Assembly: GCA_027040785.1 (NCBI GenBank)
Contig: JALULG010000130.1
Span: 758 to 8,377, forward strand
Source of the DNA: a bacterium
GTDB taxonomy: Bacteria; Patescibacteriota; Patescibacteriia; JAACEG01
Reading direction: 5' to 3'
DNA: 7,620 bases
A model generated the notes under the pieces. The model ran no database searches, was not told the origin of the DNA, and worked only from the letters and a program-made list of their open reading frames with translations. A program made the translations under genes and the position numbers. Positions 1-4,958 of this stretch are shown one piece after another (position 1 is the first letter of the stretch; each line of letters opens with the position of its first letter).

Positions 1-332
1 GTTAATTTCTGAGCTAATTTACTGGACAATCTTTCATCAAAAGAAAAAACCGATTTTTGAGTTTTATTTTTAATTTCCAAAATTATTTTTTCAATTTTTT
101 TAAACTGTTCATTTTTTTCATCAATGTTTTTTAAAGAAAATGGCGCGCCCACAACAATCAAATCAATTTCTTCGTCAACAATAATCTTATTTAATTCATC
201 AAAAAAATTTTCACTATTTTCCAAAACACCGAAGGGGATAACCATTTTATTTTCCACCAAACCGATTGCCAAACCGATTCTTTTATCACCATAATCAATT
301 CCCAAAACTTTTTTTACTCGCTCATTTTCCAT
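1..332 (-). CDS. ruvX: RuvX/YqgF-family Holliday junction resolvase-like nuclease, C-terminus cut by window edge
   Basis: My translation of the minus strand from the ATG at 332 is open to the window edge and gives 110 complete codons. Residues 11-22 read GIDYGDKRIGLA, the first strand of the RNase H-like fold, with D13 the expected metal-binding aspartate. Residues 60-67 (VVGAPFSL) replace the family's usual VVGLPLNM, and residues 98-104 (FDERLSS) match the DERLTT motif. Family members are about 130-150 residues, so roughly the last quarter, including the final catalytic aspartate, is missing. In this family YqgF/RuvX proteins have been linked to Holliday junction resolution and to 16S rRNA maturation; the sequence cannot decide between them. 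The start follows the map stop by one base (TAATATG), so translation is probably coupled to map. No Shine-Dalgarno is seen. Confidence 0.93.
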   Translation of the reverse strand, partial: MENERVKKVLGIDYGDKRIGLAIGLVENKMVIPFGVLENSENFFDELNKIIVDEEIDLIVVGAPFSLKNIDEKNEQFKKIEKIILEIKNKTQKSVFSFDERLSSKLAQKL

Positions 333-333
333 A

Positions 334-1110
334 TTACTTGGTTAAAATTTTATAACCGTCTTTAAGAACGGCTACCGTATGTTCAAAATGAGCGGACAAA
401 GTACCATCACTCGTAACAACCGTCCAACCGTCATCCAATGTTTCAACTTCATATCCACCCGCGTTCACCATCGGTTCAATGGCAATTACCATTCCTTCTT
501 GCAATTCAATATTACCAAATCTGTCTTCAACATAATTCGGTATCATTGGATCTTCGTGCACTTTTTTTCCAACCCCATGCCCGGTTAAACTGCGAACAAC
601 TGAAAAATTATTTTTTTCAACATAATCCTGAATAGCTCTTTCAATATCTTTAATTTTATTGCCTGCCCTGATTTCTTTAATTCCCAAAAATAATGATTCT
701 TCGGTCACTTGAATTAATTTTTGAGCTTCTTTGGATATTTTCCCAACTCCAACCGTTTTGGCCATATCCGTATAAAGACCGTTTTCTTTGGGATATTTCA
801 TTCCAATATCAAAATCAACTATATCTCCGTTTTTTAAAATAATGTCTCTGGTGCCATCCCCGTGAACAACTTCATCATTTATTGAAATACACATTGTTGA
901 AGGAAAAGCATCTTCGTTTCTATGAGACCGATAACCTTTAAAAGAAGGCACACCTCCTTGTTCTAAAATCAACCTTTCAGCCATTTTATCCAAGTCTTTT
1001 ATACTAACACCTTCGGCGGTGTTTTCAATAACTTTACTTAAAATTTTATTTAAAATTTTTCCGCCCCGATAAATTAAATCAATTTCTTCTTTCGTTTTAA
1101 TAATTATCAT
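334..1110 (-). CDS. map: Type I methionine aminopeptidase
   Basis: The product, 258 residues, removes the initiator methionine from nascent cytosolic proteins. It aligns end to end with E. coli MetAP, without the extra N-terminal zinc-binding or linker domain of some type Ib and Ic enzymes. Expected dinuclear metal ligands are all present by motif alignment: D101 (VDFDIG), D115 (YTDMAKT), H178 (GHGVGKKVHEDP), E212 (AIEPMVNAGG) and E243 (HFEHTVAV). H83 (VVHG) and H185 are the substrate-site histidines. The start MIIIKTKEEIDLI matches the family N-terminus, so the ATG at 1110 is chosen even though no Shine-Dalgarno precedes it. It lies 9 bp after the adk stop and one base before ruvX, consistent with one transcript. 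The adk-map order is the classical arrangement downstream of secY. Confidence 0.97.
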   Translation of the reverse strand: MIIIKTKEEIDLIYRGGKILNKILSKVIENTAEGVSIKDLDKMAERLILEQGGVPSFKGYRSHRNEDAFPSTMCISINDEVVHGDGTRDIILKNGDIVDFDIGMKYPKENGLYTDMAKTVGVGKISKEAQKLIQVTEESLFLGIKEIRAGNKIKDIERAIQDYVEKNNFSVVRSLTGHGVGKKVHEDPMIPNYVEDRFGNIELQEGMVIAIEPMVNAGGYEVETLDDGWTVVTSDGTLSAHFEHTVAVLKDGYKILTK

Positions 1111-1119
1111 AATTTTACA

Positions 1120-1749
1120 TTATTTCTTTTTGATTATGTTTAAAATGTCTTGATGAATAATTTCTATCGGCCTTTCACCGTCAACCGTTATTAAAACGCC
1201 TTGTTTTTTATAATAATCAATCAAAGGTTTTGTTTTTTGATGATATAATTTTAATCTTTTTTTAACCGTTTCCGGCTGATCGTCTTCTCTGACAAACAAC
1301 GGCTTACCGCACAAATCGCAAATACCTTCTTTTTTGGGCGGATTATATAATAAATTATAAGTTTTACCGCAAGAACAAGATCTACGATTGGAAATTCTTT
1401 TTATCGCTTCTTCGTCGGAAATATTTATCTCAAAAACTTTATCAATTTTTTGAATTTTATCTAAAAAAACAGCTTGTTCAAAAGTTCGCGGATAACCATC
1501 TAAAATATAGCCATTTTTAACATCTTCCTTTTTTAATCTTTCCTCAATAACTTTGTTGGTTAATTCATCCGGAACCAAACTGCCTTTGCTGATATATTCA
1601 TTTAAAGTTCGCCCCAATTCATTTCCGGATTTTATAGTGGCTCGAAAAATATCACCGGTGGAGATATGAGGAATATTTAATTTTTTTGACAATAAAATGG
1701 CTTGAGTTCCTTTCCCGGACGCTTGAGAACCTAAAAAAATTATTTTCAT
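1120..1749 (-). CDS. adk: Adenylate kinase, long form with zinc-type LID domain
   Basis: This 209-residue cytosolic enzyme catalyses ATP + AMP = 2 ADP. The P-loop at residues 7-15 is GSQASGKGT; most bacterial enzymes have GxPGAGKGT, so the usual Pro is Gln here, a form I associate with Patescibacteria from memory. AMP-site residues T31-G32, R36 (STGDIFRA) and R88 (DGYPRT, 84-89) are present. The long-form LID at about 122-160 carries four cysteines, C125, C127, C144 and C147, that would bind structural zinc; the first pair is C-x-C instead of the usual C-x2-C. R154 and R165 fit the catalytic arginines in REDD and TVKKRL. It is the first gene of an adk-map-ruvX unit, with a possible promoter and an inverted repeat in the 60 bp upstream. 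The leader just before the ATG is AT-rich with no Shine-Dalgarno. Confidence 0.97.
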   Translation of the reverse strand: MKIIFLGSQASGKGTQAILLSKKLNIPHISTGDIFRATIKSGNELGRTLNEYISKGSLVPDELTNKVIEERLKKEDVKNGYILDGYPRTFEQAVFLDKIQKIDKVFEINISDEEAIKRISNRRSCSCGKTYNLLYNPPKKEGICDLCGKPLFVREDDQPETVKKRLKLYHQKTKPLIDYYKKQGVLITVDGERPIEIIHQDILNIIKKK

Positions 1750-1766
1750 AAATAAAAATTATATTA

Positions 1767-1786
1767 TTAAGATAATTACATCTTAA
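1767..1786. repeat. Perfect 7-bp inverted repeat in the adk leader/promoter
   Basis: The two arms, TTAAGAT (1767-1773) and ATCTTAA (1780-1786), flank a 6-base spacer and lie 18-37 bp upstream of the adk start. The distal arm coincides with the proposed -10 hexamer. The symmetry could be an operator for a dimeric repressor or a small leader hairpin. In such AT-rich DNA it could also be chance. The arms and spacing are read directly; any function is inference. Confidence 0.4.
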
Positions 1787-1808
1787 CAAAGAGAGTATAA
1801 TAAATCAA
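1780..1808 (-). promoter_or_regulatory. Possible sigma-70-type promoter for adk-map-ruvX
   Basis: On the minus strand TTGATT (1808-1803) is separated by exactly 17 bases from TAAGAT (1785-1780). Each hexamer matches four of six consensus positions. An alternative -10, TATACT (1799-1794), is closer to consensus but lacks a good -35. The context supports a promoter here, because a terminator at 1990-2016 lies upstream and adk would otherwise have no start of transcription. Several AT-rich alternatives exist nearby, so the exact hexamers are uncertain. Confidence 0.35.
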
Positions 1809-1817
1809 GGATTGTTT

Positions 1818-1851
1818 AATCTATATTAAAATATAGATTAAAATATAGATT
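1818..1851. repeat. Short AT-rich repeat: one inverted and two direct copies of AATATAGATT
   Basis: AATCTATATT (1818-1827) is followed by two direct copies of its complement AATATAGATT (1830-1839 and 1842-1851), the three copies separated by AA. The first and second copies form a perfect 10-bp palindrome, and the second and third form a 12-bp-period tandem repeat. The array lies just upstream of the proposed adk -35. It could be a set of binding sites, a slippage-generated repeat, or a weak hairpin. Confidence 0.55.
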
Positions 1852-1891
1852 AATTTTCACCTGAGAAAAAAATATTTCGAAATTATAAAGA

Positions 1892-1984
1892 GACTGCCAC
1901 CAAATCCCGTTTTTGATGAATTTTTTTAACAAGTTGCAGGCAAAATTTAAGAAAATTGGCGAAAATTGGGGTTTGGTGACAGCC
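1892..1984. repeat. 93-nt foldback element (MITE-like or structured RNA)
   Basis: The outer arms, 1892-1908 and 1968-1984, are complementary over 17 bp; in the minus-strand RNA there are two G-U wobbles and one mismatch. Pairing then resumes in register without gaps through the inner arms: four A-U pairs, an internal loop, six pairs, then two more, closing on a loop of about 20 bases. Such equal-length, gap-free arms are typical of miniature inverted-repeat elements or of a long RNA hairpin. It sits between the terminator of the four-cysteine gene and the adk promoter region. The overlapping minus-strand reading frame 1816-2076 is not credible as a gene. No transposase or clear target-site duplication is visible. 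Confidence 0.6.
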
Positions 1985-1989
1985 CCATG

Positions 1990-2016
1990 AAAAAGAGGTT
2001 CTATAAAGAACCTCTT
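1990..2016 (-). terminator. Intrinsic terminator after the four-cysteine gene
   Basis: On the minus strand a perfect 9-bp stem, AAGAGGTTC and GAACCTCTT, closes a 6-base loop and runs directly into a run of five T (1994-1990, partly in the stem). It starts 16 bp beyond the stop codon of the 2033-2269 gene, the right place to end its transcript. The plus strand lacks a T-run on the other side, so it works in this direction only. Confidence 0.75.
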
Positions 2017-2032
2017 GTAAAATCTTATGATA

Positions 2033-2269
2033 CTACCCTGAGTAAAATGGGCAATCTCCAAAATCCATAAAATCATCGGACTTTACTTGGAGAGAATTGC
2101 AAATATGCATATTGTCAACGAGTTTAAAATATCTACACAAAGGTTTGGTTTTGCCGGATTTGAAAATTTTTACAATAACATCTTCCGGTTCTTTTAAAAC
2201 TTTTTTATTATCTCTTGTTATACCGAAACATTTCACCTTGTGTGAATTTATAATTTCATTATGTGCCAT
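2033..2269 (-). CDS. Small four-cysteine protein of unknown function
   Basis: I do not recognise this 78-residue protein. It has four cysteines, C14 (VKCFGI), C45 (PLCRYF), C57 (HICNSL) and C73 (GDCPFYSG), plus H10 and H55, enough to bind a zinc ion or iron-sulfur cluster, though the spacing fits no finger I can name. There is no signal peptide or membrane segment, so it is probably cytosolic. The start is well supported: a consensus Shine-Dalgarno lies 8 bases before the ATG, which is exceptional in this window. A terminator follows the TAG stop, and another terminator-like hairpin separates it from the upstream gene, so it looks like a single-gene unit. A redox or metal-binding role, or a regulatory one, is possible but unproven. 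Reality as a gene is likely; function is open. Confidence 0.75.
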   Translation of the reverse strand: MAHNEIINSHKVKCFGITRDNKKVLKEPEDVIVKIFKSGKTKPLCRYFKLVDNMHICNSLQVKSDDFMDFGDCPFYSG

Positions 2270-2276
2270 TTTTAAA

Positions 2277-2285
2277 ACCTCCTTT
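2277..2285 (-). promoter_or_regulatory. Consensus Shine-Dalgarno of the four-cysteine gene
   Basis: The minus strand reads AAAGGAGGT immediately before TTTAAAA and the ATG at 2269, leaving 8 bases between GGAGG and the start codon. This is close to full complementarity with the 3' end of 16S rRNA. No other gene whose upstream sequence is visible in this window has anything comparable, so the site both fixes this start and marks the gene out. Confidence 0.88.
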
Positions 2286-2306
2286 TTTGTTTTTCTTTTT
2301 CTTTTT

Positions 2307-2324
2307 TTGAGTAAAATTACTCAA
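2307..2324 (-). promoter_or_regulatory. Stem-loop in the leader of the four-cysteine gene
   Basis: TTGAGTAA (2307-2314) and TTACTCAA (2317-2324) form an 8-bp perfect inverted repeat; a real hairpin would leave at least a 4-base loop. On the minus strand it is followed by an unstructured A/G-rich stretch that leads to the Shine-Dalgarno. It has no T-run after it in that direction, so it is not a terminator. It may stabilise the mRNA 5' end or be a dyad operator. The role is inferred only from position. Confidence 0.4.
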
Positions 2325-2326
2325 TC

Positions 2327-2353
2327 AAAAAGATAAAAATGTTTTATCTTTTT
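2327..2353 (-). terminator. AT-rich terminator-like hairpin after the membrane-anchored gene
   Basis: A perfect 12-bp inverted repeat, AAAAAGATAAAA (2327-2338) and TTTTATCTTTTT (2342-2353), flanks a 3-base loop, 15 bp past the stop at 2369. Read on the minus strand, a 7-bp GATAAAA/TTTTATC stem is followed by five T. It has only one G-C pair, so termination may be weak, with read-through into the next gene possible. The same symmetry would also serve plus-strand transcription. Confidence 0.5.
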
Positions 2354-2368
2354 TTAGAATAATTTTAT

Positions 2369-2998
2369 TTACTTTAGATAATCAAAGGTTTTGATCATTG
2401 TATTGAATATTTTTTTAGAATAATCATTGGGAGTGGAACGATATGAAATTTGAATGGTTTTCGCATCTTTTAAAACATCTTGCTTTTTAACCTCAAAATA
2501 TATTATTGGATCAGAAAAATCTTTTTTAACAAAAGAATCAGGATCTATATTCCATATTACCTCATAACCGATAATTCCTGTATTTGTTTTAACTTCTTTA
2601 ATAGAATGAATTGAATCATAGTCTTGAATACCGGAACCGGTATTTTCTATATATTCTTTTAAAGGAAGGTTTGCAAAATGACCAAAAATGGGCCACGATT
2701 CAACAAGAATCTCACCCCCCCCTTTTTTAAAAGAAGCGCCTATTTTTAATTCTCTAATATTCCAATCATTGGGATATTTAATCATATAACCATATTCTTC
2801 ATTGCGATAAGTTTTCCAATTAGCGATATCAATTCCGTTAATAATTGTTTCTTCTTTTTTTATTTCTTGCTTATTATTATTTTTGTTCATCTTTTGATTA
2901 CTTTCTTTTTTATTTAAAAATAAAAAAAGGCTTATTCCTGAAATAATAAGGATAATTGTGAATATTAAAGTTAAAGTGATGAGATTTTTTTTAGTCAT
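2369..2998 (-). CDS. Membrane-anchored extracytoplasmic protein with a PsbP-like 'KYPNDW' motif
   Basis: The 209-residue product has one hydrophobic segment at residues 6-28 after a short MTKKN start, then an Asn/Lys/Glu-rich linker (about 29-53), then a soluble domain to the end. No cysteine follows the hydrophobic segment, so it is a membrane anchor or signal peptide, not a lipoprotein. The domain opens with WKTYRNEEYGYMIKYPNDW (61-79) and ends with an amphipathic helix (FNTMIKTFDYLK). This YGYxIKYPxDW pattern plus closing helix resembles small PsbP/Mog1-like secreted domains common as hypothetical proteins in Patescibacteria. That is a fold guess from memory; no catalytic residues can be named. 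The gene sits between the secY terminator and its own terminator-like hairpin, so it appears to be independently transcribed. No Shine-Dalgarno precedes the ATG. Confidence 0.82.
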   Translation of the reverse strand: MTKKNLITLTLIFTIILIISGISLFLFLNKKESNQKMNKNNNKQEIKKEETIINGIDIANWKTYRNEEYGYMIKYPNDWNIRELKIGASFKKGGGEILVESWPIFGHFANLPLKEYIENTGSGIQDYDSIHSIKEVKTNTGIIGYEVIWNIDPDSFVKKDFSDPIIYFEVKKQDVLKDAKTIQISYRSTPNDYSKKIFNTMIKTFDYLK

Positions 2999-3015
2999 TG
3001 TTTTGAGGTTATTTT

Positions 3016-3044
3016 TTTATAATTTTAGGTTTTACTCTTTTCCA
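3016..3044 (-). promoter_or_regulatory. Possible promoter of the membrane-anchored gene
   Basis: On the minus strand TGGAAA (3044-3039, four of six positions) and TATAAA (3021-3016, five of six) are 17 bases apart. Transcription would begin about 10 bases before the ATG at 2998, giving an almost leaderless mRNA, consistent with the absence of a Shine-Dalgarno. A terminator upstream at 3156-3189 makes a separate promoter necessary, but the hexamer choice is uncertain. Confidence 0.33.
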
Positions 3045-3150
3045 CGAGACCCTGAAATAAATTTAGGGTGACAGGGGAAAACGAGATGCTGAAATAAATT
3101 CAGCATGACATGGGGAAAACGAAACACTAAAATGTTCAACATGACAGGGA
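3044..3150. repeat. Tandem array of three palindromic repeat units
   Basis: Units at 3044-3080 (37 bp), 3081-3118 (38 bp) and 3119-3150 (32 bp) share the frame ACGA...TGACA-GGGGA. Units 1 and 2 each contain a hairpin around the core CTGAAATAAATT. Unit 1 has the stem ACCCTGAA pairing with TTTAGGGT (3049-3056 and 3062-3069, one G-U in the plus-strand RNA). Unit 2 has ATGCTGAA pairing with TTCAGCAT (3086-3093 and 3099-3106, perfect). The stems differ at three positions with matching changes on both sides. Unit 3 is decayed and keeps only a 5-bp ATGTT/AACAT dyad. Similar CTGAA-N-TTCAG palindromes are, as I recall, dispersed intergenic repeats in several bacterial phyla. The array lies between the secY terminator and the next promoter and codes for nothing evident. 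Confidence 0.8.
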
Positions 3151-3155
3151 GGTAT

Positions 3156-3189
3156 AAAAATAAATACCTGCTTATTAACAGGTATTTAT
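3156..3189 (-). terminator. Intrinsic terminator of the ribosomal protein-secY operon
   Basis: An 11-bp perfect stem, ATAAATACCTG (3160-3170) and CAGGTATTTAT (3179-3189), flanks an 8-base loop, 21 bp after the secY stop. On the minus strand it runs into TTTTT (3160-3156). The good stem and T-run directly after secY indicate that the operon's transcript ends here and that adk and map are transcribed separately. Confidence 0.83.
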
Positions 3190-3210
3190 ATTCTCCTATT
3201 TATCAAAAAT

Positions 3211-4488
3211 TTAAAATCCCTCATAATCTCTCATTGTCAATTGAGAGTCTATTTGTTTTATAATTTCAATCACAACTCCCACAACAATCAATAAACTAGC
3301 CCCACTAATTGTTAGGGTTGGATCTTTGGTTATATATTGTAAAATCAGAGGCAAAATAGCCACCAAGCCCAAAAATAGAGCGCCCGTAAAAACAATTCTA
3401 TGCATTGTTTTGGCTAAAAATTCTTCGGTCATTTTTCCCGGTCTAATTCCCGGAATAAAAGCTCCTTGCTTTTGCAAATTTTCCGCAATTTGATTTGGAT
3501 GAAAAATAATTGCCGTATAAAAATAAGTAAAAGCAACTACCAATATAAAATACAAAACTCCATAAGTCAAACTGCCCGGCCTAAAATTATCAATAATAAA
3601 ATTAGCTAAATTTAAAATCCATTGACTATGAAATCTTAACATAAACTGAGCAATCATCGGAGGAAACATAATAATGGAAATGGCAAAAATAATCGGAATC
3701 ATTCCGGCCTGATTAACTTTAAGTGGCAAATAAGATTCCGTGCCTCCATAAGTTTTCATACCTCTTACTTGTCTGGCGTAAGAAACCGGAATATTTCTTT
3801 GTCCTTCGGTAATATAAACAATAAAAGTGGTTGTAATAATTGCAATCACTATAAAAGAAATTAAAGTGGTAATTTGAGTTGGGTCAAAAGTGGCTATCTT
3901 TTGCGCAACAGACATTGGAATTCCGGCAACAATTCCGGCAAAAATCATTATTGAAATTCCATTACCGATTTTCTTTTCTGTTATCAGCTCTCCTAACCAC
4001 ACTAAAAACATTGTTCCGGCAACTATTGTGGAAATCATTGTAAAATATTTCCATAATGTTAGGTTGGTAATAATCGGCACTCGAGATGTTTTTTGTAATA
4101 AAGCAATCATTCCATACGCTTGAAGAGCGGCTAATGGCACGGTCGCTATTCTGGTATATTGATTAATTTTCTGTCGTCCGGCTTCTTCTTTATTCATCTC
4201 TTCCAAGCTGGGAATAATCATTGTTAATAACTGAAAAATGATTGAAGAAGTAATATAAGGACCAATCCCCAACATTACAACTGAAAAATTACTCATTCCT
4301 CCACCGGTAAAAATATTTATCAAACCCAAAAATTGATTGTTGGAAAAATAATTTTTTAAAGCGTTAACGTTTACCCCCGAAATAGGTATTTGAGCGGCAA
4401 TTCTAAAAATAATTAAAATTCCTAAAACAAAGAAAATCTTATTTCTTAATTCTTTAATTTTCCATACCTGAATTATTTTTTTTAACAT
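3211..4488 (-). CDS. secY: Protein translocase subunit SecY
   Basis: SecY, 425 residues, is the channel of the SecYEG translocon in the cytoplasmic membrane, exporting or inserting proteins delivered by SecA or the ribosome. The length and hydrophobic profile fit the family's ten transmembrane helices. Recognisable parts are the first helix (about 17-34), the plug region after it (FTGGGMSNFSV, 60-70), helix 2b (GIGPYITSSIIFQLL, 74-88), the C4 loop EGQRNIPVSYARQ (228-240), helix 7 (NQAGMIPIIFA, 259-269) and the C5 loop HPNQIAENLQKQGAFIPGIR (330-349), which binds ribosome or SecA. The C-terminus DYEGF is typical. It starts 11 bp after rplO and is the last gene before the terminator at 3156-3189. 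The ATG at 4488 fits the family N-terminus (KIKELRNKI); no Shine-Dalgarno is seen. Confidence 0.98.
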   Translation of the reverse strand: MLKKIIQVWKIKELRNKIFFVLGILIIFRIAAQIPISGVNVNALKNYFSNNQFLGLINIFTGGGMSNFSVVMLGIGPYITSSIIFQLLTMIIPSLEEMNKEEAGRQKINQYTRIATVPLAALQAYGMIALLQKTSRVPIITNLTLWKYFTMISTIVAGTMFLVWLGELITEKKIGNGISIMIFAGIVAGIPMSVAQKIATFDPTQITTLISFIVIAIITTTFIVYITEGQRNIPVSYARQVRGMKTYGGTESYLPLKVNQAGMIPIIFAISIIMFPPMIAQFMLRFHSQWILNLANFIIDNFRPGSLTYGVLYFILVVAFTYFYTAIIFHPNQIAENLQKQGAFIPGIRPGKMTEEFLAKTMHRIVFTGALFLGLVAILPLILQYITKDPTLTISGASLLIVVGVVIEIIKQIDSQLTMRDYEGF

Positions 4489-4499
4489 ATTTTAGTAAT

Positions 4500-4946
4500 C
4501 TATTTTTCAATTTTGCTTTCCGCTTTTTTAATCTTTTCTTCAACGCTTTCACTGAAAGCAACTCCGCTAAAAACCAACTTTTTTAATTTTAAATCACCGT
4601 TTCCAAGTATTTTTATCGGAGATTTGGCGCTTTTTACTAAGCCGACTTTAAGTAAAGTTGTTGGATTAATCAAAGATCCGTCTTTAAAATTTGAATTCAG
4701 ATCAGCCAAATTAACAACTTGATTTTTTTCTTTCAAACTTTTAAATCCTTTCTTTTTTGGAGTAGCCAAAATAATCGGTCTTAACCCCAATCTTTTTAAA
4801 CCGCCTTTACCGCCGGAACGAGCACGTTGTCCCTTTAAACCACGAGTGCTGTAATTACCATGTCCGGAAGAGTTTCCCCTTCCAAGTCTTTTCTTTTTTT
4901 TAGAAGATCCTTTTGCCACTTTTAAATTGTGTAATGTTAATGCCAT
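4500..4946 (-). CDS. rplO: 50S ribosomal protein L15 (uL15)
   Basis: L15, 148 residues, is a late-assembling large-subunit protein that binds 23S rRNA. The basic N-terminal extension carries the signature GRGNSSGHGNYSTRGLKGQR (22-41) followed by ARSGG (42-46). The globular domain ends with IKILGNGDLKLKKLVFSGVA (111-130), the usual L15 fold. The C-terminus is KIKKAESKIEK instead of the common IExAGG, a small divergence. It follows rpsE after only 12 bp; in most bacteria rpmD (L30) would lie in between, and there is no room for it here. The stop is TAG, one of only two in the window. The ATG at 4946 starts the conserved MALTLHNLK and lacks a Shine-Dalgarno. Confidence 0.98.
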   Translation of the reverse strand: MALTLHNLKVAKGSSKKKKRLGRGNSSGHGNYSTRGLKGQRARSGGKGGLKRLGLRPIILATPKKKGFKSLKEKNQVVNLADLNSNFKDGSLINPTTLLKVGLVKSAKSPIKILGNGDLKLKKLVFSGVAFSESVEEKIKKAESKIEK

Positions 4947-4958
4947 ATAATCAATAAA

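Noticed and set aside
379..635. Two plus-strand reading frames opposite map
   Set aside because: They are antisense to a clearly conserved methionine aminopeptidase and encode nothing recognisable.
1884..2009. TATAAAGA at 1884-1891 and 2002-2009 as a target-site duplication around the foldback element
   Set aside because: The left copy abuts the element but the right copy is 17 bases beyond its end and inside the terminator loop, so the geometry is wrong; in AT-rich DNA an 8-bp repeat is easily chance.
1816..2076. 86-residue minus-strand reading frame over the secY-adk spacer
   Set aside because: It runs through the terminator, the foldback element and the AT repeats, overlaps the end of the four-cysteine gene, has no ribosome site, and gives a low-complexity Phe/Asn/Ile-rich product with no recognisable domain.
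2097..2336. Plus-strand frame opposite the four-cysteine gene
   Set aside because: Its Phe/Leu-rich end comes from reading the hairpins and A/G-rich leader backwards; the opposite strand has a perfect Shine-Dalgarno and terminator.
3044..3150. CRISPR array
   Set aside because: The units are contiguous, unequal (37, 38 and 32 bp), and have no constant repeat alternating with unique spacers; no cas gene is present.
1750..3210. tRNA or known riboswitch in the accessory interval
   Set aside because: No cloverleaf with a GTTC-type T-loop or a CCA end and no conserved riboswitch core could be found by reading either strand.
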